Shown one piece after another: positions 41,367 to 49,234 of a DNA stretch of 56,440 nucleotides (position 1 is its first letter; every line of letters begins with the position of its first letter). Position numbers and translations under genes: made by a program. Origin of the DNA: Candidatus Njordarchaeum guaymasense (GTDB taxonomy: Archaea; Asgardarchaeota; Njordarchaeia; Njordarchaeales; Njordarchaeaceae); assembly GCA_030587605.1 (NCBI GenBank), contig JAUQYT010000108.1, positions 1-56,440 of the forward strand, in the 5' to 3' direction. A model generated the notes under the pieces. The model saw nothing but the letters and a program-made list of their open reading frames with translations, did not search any database and was not told the DNA's origin.

Positions 41367-41849
41367 TCACAATTTGTAACCGATTTTTCTCAGGAACTCC
41401 TTTCTCTCTTTAATGTCTTTTTCCGTTTCGATTCCCTTTGGCTTGTAGCCATCGATGACGCCGAGTATTCCCCTACCCTGATCGGTTTCGGCGACTATCA
41501 CCTCAACGGGGTTTGCCGTGGCACAGAAGATCGAGCAGACCTCGGCAACCGATCTTATTCGACTCAACACGTTGATAGGATAAATGTTCCGCATGACGAC
41601 GATGAAACAATGGCCACAGCCTAACTTGAAAACTGTGTCAGCAGCGAATTTCCTAAGCTCTTCATCTGTCCCTGAGAAGCGAACCAAGCAAGGACCACTC
41701 GACTCACAGAAAGCTAGGCCAAACTTTCCGCCCGGAACAGCGGTCACCATAGCCTCATGAAGATCCTCAACACTCTTAATGAAATGTGACTGCCCCAGAA
41801 CCAGATTACAGCCTTCAGGAGCCTTAACCTTGACAGTCTTCAACTCCAT
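41367..41849 (-). CDS. Adenosine-specific kinase family protein
   Basis: A 160-residue member of the small archaeal and bacterial family annotated as adenosine-specific kinase, after a Pyrobaculum structure that bound adenosine or AMP. Conserved blocks are NLVLGQSHFIKSVEDLHEA (near residues 15-33), KFGLAFCESSGPCLVRF, IYPINVLSRIRSVAEVCSIFCATANPVEVIVAET and GRGILGVIDG. Length matches. The frame opens at GTG 41858; ATG 41849 is preferred because the family starts MELKTVKVK. No other motif of known kinase superfamilies. It may act in nucleoside salvage; the activity is weakly documented. A promoter-like TTATAATGC lies near 41950. Confidence 0.85.
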   Translation of the reverse strand: MELKTVKVKAPEGCNLVLGQSHFIKSVEDLHEAMVTAVPGGKFGLAFCESSGPCLVRFSGTDEELRKFAADTVFKLGCGHCFIVVMRNIYPINVLSRIRSVAEVCSIFCATANPVEVIVAETDQGRGILGVIDGYKPKGIETEKDIKERKEFLRKIGYKL

Positions 41850-42128
41850 CCCTCTCACCGCCAGACAAGGCTATGAACCAGTTTTTCCTTGACTCACGTA
41901 TGCATCTGTAGCTCTCTCTCTTATACATGGAACTGATCCTACCATGACTTATAATGCTTTACGTTATAAACGCTCGAACTGCAATAGCGCGCGTCAACGT
42001 CAATAGCATATCTCAAACTGGTCCCATCGTAGATCTCGATCTTTTGTAAGCAGCGAGAACTCAGTAACAAAGAATAAAAGCAACATTAGCAATAAGGGAA
42101 TATTCTGACATTTCCCTCTGGTGGTTAC

Positions 42129-42905
42129 ATGAACCTCCCCCGAGAGAAGCTCTTCAACGCAGGACTCAGGTTTCTATCATTTGTCACTTTTCTGGGACAT
42201 GGAAAAGAGAAGACGACGATCTATGATGTAAATCACTCCGCGAAATTTGAGCTAAGAGTCAAAACGATGGATAAATTCGTGGTTTGGGAAACCTGGAATT
42301 TGAATGAGTACAGGGACCCGAATTTTGAAATCGAACCTGCTGATATAGTAGTTGATATTGGTGCTCATATCGGGGCCTTTTCAGTCTATGCAGCCATGAA
42401 AGCGCACAAGGGAGAAGTCTACTCCTACGAACCGGGCAAGGGTAACTACCACATGCTTTTGAAAAACAAGATACTAAACAATCTGGACAACATTCATCCA
42501 TTCAATCTGGCAATATCCGACAAGAGAGGATCACTCGACTTCTATATCGGGTCGGACAATGTAGTAAACTCGATCTATGGAAATGGATCAGGAAAGAGGA
42601 TTAGGGTTCAGGCAGTTACGATAGAAGACATTCTAGCACGAAACAACTTGGACAAAATAGACTACCTCAAGATGGACGCGGAAGGGGCTGAATATAACAT
42701 CATACTAAGAATGCCATCTGAGACTCTAGGGAGAATTGACAAGCTCGCCGTGGAATATCATGATCGCTTGGACTCAGGGCATGGTCATGAGGAGCTGAAA
42801 AAGCACCTTGAGGAGAATGGATTTGAGGTGAAAATCCACAACTTCCCCGTAGTGACAAGGGTTTTTGGAACGGGAGTCCTCAGAGCCAAGCGACTCGCCG
42901 CCTAG
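42129..42905 (+). CDS. FkbM family SAM-dependent methyltransferase
   Basis: A 258-residue methyltransferase with a Rossmann fold. SAM motif I is VVDIGAHIGAFSVYAA (near residue 80), the acidic end of strand 2 is YSYEPGKGN (near 102) and KMDAEGAEY (near 187) is the FkbM hallmark. It would O-methylate a hydroxyl, often on a sugar or lipid headgroup. ATG 42129 follows GGTGG by about 3 bases. Not in an operon. A second FkbM protein is coded at 46735-47583; the two differ outside the SAM motifs. Confidence 0.88.
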   Translation: MNLPREKLFNAGLRFLSFVTFLGHGKEKTTIYDVNHSAKFELRVKTMDKFVVWETWNLNEYRDPNFEIEPADIVVDIGAHIGAFSVYAAMKAHKGEVYSYEPGKGNYHMLLKNKILNNLDNIHPFNLAISDKRGSLDFYIGSDNVVNSIYGNGSGKRIRVQAVTIEDILARNNLDKIDYLKMDAEGAEYNIILRMPSETLGRIDKLAVEYHDRLDSGHGHEELKKHLEENGFEVKIHNFPVVTRVFGTGVLRAKRLAA

Positions 42906-43016
42906 AACATGTACGAGTATTGTCGATCCCGCACAAACGTGCAGAAGTCGATTCGCTGCCTATGTTTTCTGGCACAAATTGGTGGGCGAAGACTCTCCTT
43001 GAACTTGATCTTCTTT

Positions 43017-43039
43017 TGCACATAGCTATTTAATGTGCA
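43017..43039 (+). promoter_or_regulatory. Operator-like inverted repeat around the enoyl-CoA hydratase TATA box
   Basis: TGCACAT and ATGTGCA, perfect 7-bp complements, bracket the nine bases AGCTATTTA so that the TATA box CTATTTAA lies inside. A protein bound here would block TBP. The start codon is about 60 bases downstream. Confidence 0.55.
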
Positions 43040-43098
43040 CCTTCCTATATGAGAAGTGAGTGAAACACGTTATCATTGTTTGGAGGTGAGACTCTAGC

Positions 43099-43887
43099 AT
43101 GGTCTCCCTTGTTCTAACCGAGAAAAAGGATGGGTTGACCAAAGTTATTCTCAATAGGGCTGAAAAAAGAAACGCGTTTAACCACGCCCTAGTCTCGGAC
43201 CTCAGAGAAACCCTGCAAGCGATTCATGATGATGAAGACTGCCGTGGTGTAATAGTGACGGGTGTAGGACCGGTTTTCTCAGCTGGGGTTGACTTAGTAT
43301 CTTTTCAGGAATGGTTCTCGTCGAGGCATCAGGACCCGACAAGGCTCATTCGTCTCACGCAAGATACTTTCGGTTTGTTAGAGGAGATGGAGAAACCAAC
43401 ACTCGCCGCAGTCAACAAGCTGGCGACTGGCATGGGGCTAGAACTTGCGTTAGCATGTGACTTCAGAATAGCTTCGGAAGACTGTGAACTCAGCCTGCCA
43501 GAAGTGTGCTTAGGAATAATACCTGACGTTGGCGGAGCACAGAAGCTTCCGAAACTCGTTGGACTTGGCATAGCGAAGGAGATCGGCTTGACAGGTCAGC
43601 CGATAACAGCTCAAAGGGCTGAAATGATTGGACTAGTCAACAAGGTCGTGCCTTCGGGTGATCTAATGGGTGAAGCCGAGAAGTTCATGCGCCAGATACT
43701 CGAGAACAGCCCGACCGCCGTCAGGTCGACGAAGACATTAATGAACAAAGCTTTCCACCTTGACCCAAAGACATTGGCCGAGTACACGATAAGTCTGCAA
43801 CTCCAATGCCTCAAGTCCAACGACCTACTCCGATACGCAGCAAAATATGTCACAAGGAAGATCAGACATCCCAAACAAACGAAGTGA
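43099..43887 (+). CDS. Enoyl-CoA hydratase/isomerase family protein
   Basis: A 262-residue crotonase-fold protein. The N-terminal NRAEKRNAFNHALV and GPVFSAGVDLVSF (oxyanion-hole Gly) are present, and ALACDFRIASEDCELSLPEVCLGIIPDVGGAQKLPKLVG is the core. In typical hydratases Glu144 and Glu164 act; here the second corresponds to the Asp in IIPDVGG, so the protein resembles isomerase or dehydratase branches. C-terminal helices provide trimer contacts. ATG 43099 follows TGGAGGTGAG by about 9 bases. Its TATA box is bracketed by an inverted repeat. It probably acts in acyl-CoA oxidation. Confidence 0.88.
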   Translation: MVSLVLTEKKDGLTKVILNRAEKRNAFNHALVSDLRETLQAIHDDEDCRGVIVTGVGPVFSAGVDLVSFQEWFSSRHQDPTRLIRLTQDTFGLLEEMEKPTLAAVNKLATGMGLELALACDFRIASEDCELSLPEVCLGIIPDVGGAQKLPKLVGLGIAKEIGLTGQPITAQRAEMIGLVNKVVPSGDLMGEAEKFMRQILENSPTAVRSTKTLMNKAFHLDPKTLAEYTISLQLQCLKSNDLLRYAAKYVTRKIRHPKQTK

Positions 43888-43953
43888 CAACCAAGCATAT
43901 GACGTGAAAACAAAGTTGTCACGCCAAGGAATTAAGAGGAAGGTCGTGGAAGT

Positions 43954-44358
43954 TTGGAGGTCGAAATCAAAACCATATCGATCAGGACAGATTCTAATAG
44001 ACAAGTGGTAGATGTAACGCCAGAGGTTAGGCGCTTCGTGAAAGAAGTCAACGTGAAAACCGGTCTAACCCTGATATGGGTTCCTCACACTACTGCCGCG
44101 ATCGTGATCAACGAGCATGATAGACGACTCTGGGAAGACCTTCTCGCCAAGCTCGAGGAACTCGTGCCTGCACGTGGAAAGTACAACCATGACGGTGAGG
44201 AAAATGCACATGCCCACATAGTCAACGCCTTACTGGGCCACGGTGTCTGCATAGCCATAGATAACGGGGAACTGTCACTAGGAACGTGGCAAAGCATACT
44301 GTTCGTCGAAATGGACGGACCAAGAGAAAGAAGCATGATTATGAGGGTATATCACTGA
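43954..44358 (+). CDS. YjbQ/UPF0047 family protein
   Basis: A 134-residue conserved protein with the YjbQ fold. The hallmark residues are T-G-L-T-L-I-W-V-P-H-T-T-A-A (near 37-50), N-H-D-G-E-E-N-A-H-A-H (near 83) and GTWQSILFVEMDGPRERSM at the end, giving a His/Asp/Glu pocket. Members are annotated as secondary thiamine-phosphate synthase because one can replace ThiE in vivo; the native role is unsettled. TTG 43954 is the start, with AGAGGAAGG about 10 bases earlier. It follows the hydratase gene at 66 bases and may be transcribed with it. Confidence 0.88.
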   Translation: MEVEIKTISIRTDSNRQVVDVTPEVRRFVKEVNVKTGLTLIWVPHTTAAIVINEHDRRLWEDLLAKLEELVPARGKYNHDGEENAHAHIVNALLGHGVCIAIDNGELSLGTWQSILFVEMDGPRERSMIMRVYH

Positions 44359-44496
44359 TGTCATGAACTGCCAGAATTATCCCTATTCTTAAATACAGAT
44401 CGCTACTTAATATAAGGACAGCAATCGGACCTTATTAGTAACAACACCATCTATCCGTAATCCGTATTGATCTAAAGGTAAGAGCTAGCGCGTGTC

Positions 44497-46110
44497 TTGG
44501 GGTTGGTCAGTATGTTAAGGAGGATCAGGGGTGGGCTGAGATCAAAGGATCAGTCTGCTAAACTTGCAGACATGGCATTAAAGGACGAAGTTGCTGGTCT
44601 TGACTTAATCTCATCCCTTGGGAGTACTGATGAGGGGGTGAGAGAAGTTGCTTCTAAGGCAATAGTTGAAATCTCCAAGAAGGACTATGATAAGCTCCTT
44701 AAGCTTGTATCCCGCTGGTCTGGGGACAGACACTACAAGATGACCGCTTTCCTAAAGTGGACTGAAGGTCTGGAATCCAAGAACCTTGATAGACTCAGAA
44801 ACGCCATGGTCGAGCGGATGAGATCTGCGACCGCAGTAGACCAACTTGTGAATGAGCATGATGAAGTCATCCAGAAGTTAAGCAAACTGAACGAGTACTT
44901 CATTCAGAAGCGTGTTTCAGAGCCAGTGTTTGAGACTCTCAAAGCTGAATACGAATCAAAGCTCGGCGAAGCAACCAAGAAACTCTTGAGCCAGTTTCTT
45001 GGAAACGCGAGTTCCTTGGAAGGACTCATGCAGCAAAGATCCAAGATTAGGAAAGAGTTGTTAATTTTGGATACTAGAGCAAGTCTCGGAGACATAGGTA
45101 GAAAAGAAAGGGAGTCAAGAAGAACTGATTTGAACAAGCAACTTGAGGACATCCAGGAAAAGGAGAGCAAACTATCAGAAGAGCTTTCTGTCATGCTGAT
45201 GTCAAGTGGACCTGTGAAGATCTATGATGAAAGCGGCGAAATCGTTGCTCTAGCGTCGGATTTCTCCGTGGACCATGAGAAACCCGCTGTTGAGCTCAAG
45301 GCTAGACTACTCTCAAGGGACGATATCCAGGCAGGTCAACTCAGCGAGGACAGAAACAAACTCATTGCCTTTGTCTACAACCTTATGAATAAACCGGTTC
45401 ACGGACCCGGTCTTACGTCGGATAGGCTTACACCTGAAGCCATCGAAAGCGTTGCTTCCACTGTGGCGTTCGAGCTCAAAATGAGTTCTGAAGAAGCTCT
45501 ACAAGTGGGGAAATTGAAACTCTTTATTGAGCTGACATCGTGGAGATCTGGGGAAAGTAGAAGTACCATGATACTCTCAAAGGGCTTGACCCCTACTGAA
45601 AAAGGATTCGTGGTCAAACCTGGAATTGTTGAAATCAGGCAGGAGGAACCCCTTAAAGTCGAGAAACCTGTCGAAGTCTTTCCAAGGCTGGTTGGGGCCC
45701 CGCCGAAGCCTGTTGAAGCTCCCCCCAAACGTCTCGAAGCTTCCTTGGAGTTCGTAGAGATGACCCCTGTACTTCCAAAGCCTCTGCCAGCTCCTTTACC
45801 AAGGCCTGTTGAGATCGAAACTAAACCGATCACGGTTACACCCGAACCGAACGTTGCTCCACAAGTAGCGCCTGAGATGCGTTCTCCGCTACCTGAGAAG
45901 ATGCCGGCAGAAGAAAAAGCAATCCAACAGCAATTCGACTCCATTGACCAGGAGCTTGCAACCGAAATCAAATCTCTTCAGCAGCTATTAGATGAAGAGG
46001 ATGCCAAGAAAAAAAGAGAAAAAGTGGCATCCATTACAGTAGTCGACGACAAGGTTCTCAGTGAAATAGACAAGGCAGCGCAGAAACTGAGAGAAAGAAT
46101 GAAAAAGTAA
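44497..46110 (+). CDS. Coiled-coil protein with proline-rich segment
   Basis: A 537-residue protein of no recognised family. Residues 1-105 are helical in HEAT-like style. A long coiled coil (about 115-255) has heptad Leu and charged residues (QRSKIRKELLILDTRA and KERESRRTDLNKQLED). A compact middle part (about 260-370) follows. Residues about 380-470 are Pro/Lys/Glu-rich repeats of the type PPKPVEAPPKRLE, an extended linker, and the final 60 residues are again coiled coil. No membrane segment. TTG 44497 opens the frame; ATG 44512 is as good. Architecture suggests a scaffold or filament protein. Two hairpins follow the gene. Confidence 0.65.
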   Translation: MGLVSMLRRIRGGLRSKDQSAKLADMALKDEVAGLDLISSLGSTDEGVREVASKAIVEISKKDYDKLLKLVSRWSGDRHYKMTAFLKWTEGLESKNLDRLRNAMVERMRSATAVDQLVNEHDEVIQKLSKLNEYFIQKRVSEPVFETLKAEYESKLGEATKKLLSQFLGNASSLEGLMQQRSKIRKELLILDTRASLGDIGRKERESRRTDLNKQLEDIQEKESKLSEELSVMLMSSGPVKIYDESGEIVALASDFSVDHEKPAVELKARLLSRDDIQAGQLSEDRNKLIAFVYNLMNKPVHGPGLTSDRLTPEAIESVASTVAFELKMSSEEALQVGKLKLFIELTSWRSGESRSTMILSKGLTPTEKGFVVKPGIVEIRQEEPLKVEKPVEVFPRLVGAPPKPVEAPPKRLEASLEFVEMTPVLPKPLPAPLPRPVEIETKPITVTPEPNVAPQVAPEMRSPLPEKMPAEEKAIQQQFDSIDQELATEIKSLQQLLDEEDAKKKREKVASITVVDDKVLSEIDKAAQKLRERMKK

Positions 46111-46167
46111 TGAACTTCCTTCGCGACACGTGGAACGTGCTCTTGGGCTAGCGCTTTCCCCTCTCTT

Positions 46168-46216
46168 GGAGGAGTGTCTATGGTCCTCCCCCATTGTGTC
46201 CGCGCCGCACAATGGG
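46168..46216. terminator. Two abutting hairpins between convergent genes
   Basis: GGAGGA (46168-46173) pairs with TCCTCC (46184-46189), loop 10 bases. Directly after it CCCATTGTG (46190-46198) pairs with CACAATGGG (46208-46216), a perfect 9-bp stem with a 9-base loop. They lie between two convergent stop codons and could end or protect both transcripts. Confidence 0.5.
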
Positions 46217-46220
46217 CCGT

Positions 46221-46538
46221 TCAAGCACTTGTTCTTCTCAATCTAAGAAGATTGTTCCGGGTCCAGCTCCGCCACTTATCGTCTCGGTCCCACTGCATCT
46301 TGATCAATGGGAACTTGCTCTGCCAGTACTCAACCTCTGATGCTCCAACAGCAAGCTTCAACAGGTAGATGTCTCCCACACTCGCCATTCTTTCTAGAAC
46401 CTTACTATCCTCGAAGGTGCCCACCCAAAGTTTTAGTTCTTCTCCGCTAGAGAACACGACTACACATGGGATCGTAAGCGCATCGTCCTTTTCCAGTACT
46501 TCCCCCAAATAAACTTGGTCTTCCGCTAGTTCTTGCAT
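46221..46538 (-). CDS. Small unknown protein
   Basis: A 105-residue protein. It has alternating strands (TIPCVVVFSSGEELKLWVGTF, near 23-43) followed by a helix with many charged residues and Trp (YWQSKFPLIKMQWDRDDKWRSWTRNNLLRLRR). No cysteine beyond one, no membrane segment. A small beta fold followed by a basic helix is plausible. ATG 46538 is preceded by GGAG and AGGG within 15 bases. It has no evident operon partner. I recognise no family. Confidence 0.5.
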   Translation of the reverse strand: MQELAEDQVYLGEVLEKDDALTIPCVVVFSSGEELKLWVGTFEDSKVLERMASVGDIYLLKLAVGASEVEYWQSKFPLIKMQWDRDDKWRSWTRNNLLRLRRTSA

Positions 46539-46734
46539 TTGATCCCTTTTCTCCTTTCACTCCTGAGTCAACGTTTTCAACTATTGACATATAAGGTTAT
46601 GGGTAAGTTCACGAGGTTCGCAACGATTTATTGAGAGATTCTCAACAAGTGTATAGCTCAGGAACGTGCGTAGATGATACGACTACGTTAACCTAAGCGT
46701 CAAAAGAAGCTCCGCTAACACCGTAGCAACCTGA

Positions 46735-47583
46735 TCAAGCCGAAGCCAAGTATAAGACAGAAACAAGTGTCTGATGTGGCTCGTAGAAGTTCATCTTCTC
46801 GTGAACCAGTTGGTAGCCCTTCCTAACCAGGTTCTTCAGTACTTCTTTTCTTAGTTCTTCTGAGTGAACTTCCACTATTATTTTAGGTTTGAACCGTGAT
46901 ATTGTGTGGCTCGAGCCTTTGATAATTTGGCCTTCGAAACCTTCAGTATCGATTTTTACTAGGTCAACCTTGGGCAGATTGCATTCCTTCACTAGGCTAT
47001 CTAGCGTTTTCGCTGGCACTTTCATGACTGGTCCTCGTGATTTGTTTTTGGGGGATGTGTACCCTGAAGTCTTATCGATACTTATCAACAACTTGGTGTC
47101 TTTGTCTGACAATGCGCAGTTCACTGGCGTGATCTGCTTTTGCAGCCCGTTAAGGCGAATGTTGTTCAACAGGAATCCAAAGGATTTCTTGCTTGGCTCC
47201 ACAGCTATCACTCTTGCCTTATAGTAGCCTCCAACGATAGCGGACCAGTCTCCTATGTTAGCTCCGATGTCAATTACTACATCATTTTCCTTTGGTAGGA
47301 AGTTTGGCCGTTCACCATAGTCATTCAAGAAGACGTCTGGAGGAAACAAATTGGTAGGAGAGTACTTCACTCCGAATGCACGTTCAACTAACCTTAACCT
47401 TCTGGCTGCTGCCCTCGTTCGGTACTGCTGATACAAGTAGTTAGTCGTCATTTTTCTGAGGTATCGGCTCCGAAAAAGAAAACCGACAACAGGATCCACT
47501 AGCACCGGCACTGTAAGCTTGATCTTCCTCGTGTTCAGCTCACGTTTGAAATAGTAGATCCAGCGACGAATTCGACGTGTCAA
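46735..47583 (-). CDS. FkbM family SAM-dependent methyltransferase
   Basis: A 282-residue methyltransferase. SAM motif I is VVIDIGANIGDWSAI (near residue 102), acidic strand 2 is IAVEPSKKSFG and the hallmark is VKIDTEGFEGQII (near 210). The N-terminal 75 residues are very basic with several Arg, possibly a lipid or nucleic-acid contact. TTG 47583 begins the frame; the strong AGGAGGGG at about 47600-47607 is 16 bases off and better serves an 18-codon overlapping frame (ATG 47597), so the start is uncertain. Divergent from the PH-domain gene. The likely acceptor is a glycan or lipid hydroxyl. Confidence 0.85.
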   Translation of the reverse strand: MTRRIRRWIYYFKRELNTRKIKLTVPVLVDPVVGFLFRSRYLRKMTTNYLYQQYRTRAAARRLRLVERAFGVKYSPTNLFPPDVFLNDYGERPNFLPKENDVVIDIGANIGDWSAIVGGYYKARVIAVEPSKKSFGFLLNNIRLNGLQKQITPVNCALSDKDTKLLISIDKTSGYTSPKNKSRGPVMKVPAKTLDSLVKECNLPKVDLVKIDTEGFEGQIIKGSSHTISRFKPKIIVEVHSEELRKEVLKNLVRKGYQLVHEKMNFYEPHQTLVSVLYLASA

Positions 47584-47728
47584 CCGCGAGGGTCATGCCC
47601 CTCCTTTGGCGTCGGATTGATGCAAACTCGTATGGACCTTCCATCGTATAAGACTTATTCCTTACCAAGAGAGTGCGGCACCAAGTGTCTGGCGTGGAGA
47701 TAATGTCAAAGCATAAACCATCAAAAGA

Positions 47729-47738
47729 CTTATATATG
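47729..47738 (+). promoter_or_regulatory. TATA box of the PH-domain gene
   Basis: CTTATATATG places transcription start near 47760, about 50 bases before the TTG at 47813. Confidence 0.6.
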
Positions 47739-47812
47739 AAGAAAACGCTTTCATAATTTGAAATATTGGGTATGCGTGATTCGCGCCTGAGTCTCAGTGG
47801 GGTGAGTAAGTC

Positions 47813-48460
47813 TTGCCGAGAGAAAAGCACGATCCGAAAACCTCTTCTTCCAAGAGCGTGAGCGTGATAAAGCCGTCTCCGAAACTACGAGGTCTATACC
47901 ACGATTACCTTGCGTTATTCTTACTGGGCGCCTTTCTCTGGTGGTTCATTCCAGTGATTGTTTATCTTACCTTTACGGGTTGTTTTGAGCTATTGATGAC
48001 ACTTACAATGTGGTCGTCGGTGTTTGTCCTACCAATACTGGTTTTCACAGTCTATTGGATCGCGAAGTACACCGCTTCACTGAAGTTTGAGTTGACCCAG
48101 AATGAAATAGTCGTGAACAAAGGCGTATGGTGGAAGAAGAAGCACTATGTTCCCTACAATCGAATTACGAACATAGACACAGATCAAGGACCGCTATCTC
48201 GCCATCTATCTATTGGGAAAGTAGATTTCCAAACAGCTGGGTACTCGGGAACACCAGGGGGAGGCAGAAGAACTGAAGCCTCGATATGGGGCGTCGAGGA
48301 CTTTGAAGAGATAAAGGAAGCAGTGCTTAGGTCGATCAACAAAATCCAACCATCCATTGCTGTCGAAAGCAGACATCCCGAAAAGTCATCGACCGCAGAA
48401 AGTCTTCTGAGAGCGATCCTAGTCGAGCTAAAGCGAATCGGTAAAGAGCGCCGACGTTAG
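47813..48460 (+). CDS. YdbS-like membrane protein with bacterial PH domain (bPH2)
   Basis: A 215-residue protein. Two membrane segments (about 33-55 and 60-85) precede a bPH2 domain (about 90-160): FELTQNEIVVNKGVWWKKKHYVPYNRITNIDTDQGPLSRHLSIGKVDFQT carries the hallmark YNRI-xx-I and S-x-G-K strand. A charged tail of about 50 residues follows. Family members are membrane-associated and of unknown role, often near stress or secretion genes. TTG 47813 follows GGGGTGAG by about 5 bases. The stop overlaps the start zone of the next gene (TAGGATG), so the two genes form an operon. Confidence 0.8.
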   Translation: MPREKHDPKTSSSKSVSVIKPSPKLRGLYHDYLALFLLGAFLWWFIPVIVYLTFTGCFELLMTLTMWSSVFVLPILVFTVYWIAKYTASLKFELTQNEIVVNKGVWWKKKHYVPYNRITNIDTDQGPLSRHLSIGKVDFQTAGYSGTPGGGRRTEASIWGVEDFEEIKEAVLRSINKIQPSIAVESRHPEKSSTAESLLRAILVELKRIGKERRR

Positions 48461-48461
48461 G

Positions 48462-49022
48462 ATGAAGGCTAGGAAGTCTACGTATCTGGCCACGATATTT
48501 CTAGTTTTCTGCTTTTTCTCCTTGTCTATCCCTTCTGACATTCTGGCTGCTGCGTTGCCCACGCTGTCACTTAGCATCAACAAGAGGTTCGGTTACGCAA
48601 TGTTTTCTGACATAGCCGGTTCCCTTACGCTAGTCGCCAGTGTGTCCTCCGATGTGATTCGCGTGGAGTTCTACCTAGACGGGCAGCTAAAGCTGAATGA
48701 CGCGGCCACTCCCTTCCAATGGGAATTCGACACCACCGATTACAGTCTAGGACAACACATCTTCGAAGCCATCGCATATAACAGCGCCGGCGAATACGCA
48801 CATGCTTCAAGAACAGCCAACTTCGTCGAAGCTCCTATGCCACCCTACTATTTTGCGTTCCTTGCATTAACCTTGGGAACCATAATCATTCTGGTCGTGA
48901 TTTTCAGGGTGATTCCAATCTCGCGCGGGAAAGGGAAGAAAGGCGGCCAAGCGCGAATATTCCACATTACGCCTACAAGATTCTACCTGAGCTCGGGAAA
49001 AGTAGCAAAAGAAGAAATGTGA
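48462..49022 (+). CDS. Secreted/membrane-anchored Ig-like domain protein
   Basis: A 186-residue protein. A signal peptide is likely: basic start, then IFLVFCFFSLSIPSDILAAALP near residues 12-32. Residues about 45-120 form a bacterial Ig-like domain with the pattern VASVSSDVIRVEFYLDGQLKLNDAATPFQWEFDTTDYSLGQHIFEAIAYNSAG. A membrane segment follows (about 128-148), and a basic cytoplasmic tail. So the Ig domain faces outside. The ATG at 48462 lies one base after the previous stop. Co-transcription with the bPH2 gene suggests a shared envelope role. Function unknown. Confidence 0.75.
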   Translation: MKARKSTYLATIFLVFCFFSLSIPSDILAAALPTLSLSINKRFGYAMFSDIAGSLTLVASVSSDVIRVEFYLDGQLKLNDAATPFQWEFDTTDYSLGQHIFEAIAYNSAGEYAHASRTANFVEAPMPPYYFAFLALTLGTIIILVVIFRVIPISRGKGKKGGQARIFHITPTRFYLSSGKVAKEEM

Positions 49023-49142
49023 GACACGAGTGGAGATCGGCACATCCCAGCGTCTATTTCTACTTTTTCATCCTCCAAGTGAGATGATGAGTTGTCGATC
49101 AGCAAGGAAGCTCTTTCCCAAGTCGTGTGCTCGCTCAGTTAA

Positions 49143-49151
49143 CTATATTAA
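49143..49151 (+). promoter_or_regulatory. TATA box of the acyl-CoA dehydrogenase gene
   Basis: CTATATTAA lies about 90 bases before the ATG at 49235. Confidence 0.55.
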
Positions 49152-49234
49152 ATCCTTTCCGTCTACAAGCTAAACGTTTAGAGCAAAGTCGTGAAACTAT
49201 TCAACGCCATAAAGTGAATTGTGGTGAAGAACAA

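Noticed and set aside
47540..47597. 18-codon frame from ATG 47597 overlapping the FkbM start
   Set aside because: It has a close AGGAGG but ends quickly and has no family; noted only because it makes the FkbM start uncertain.
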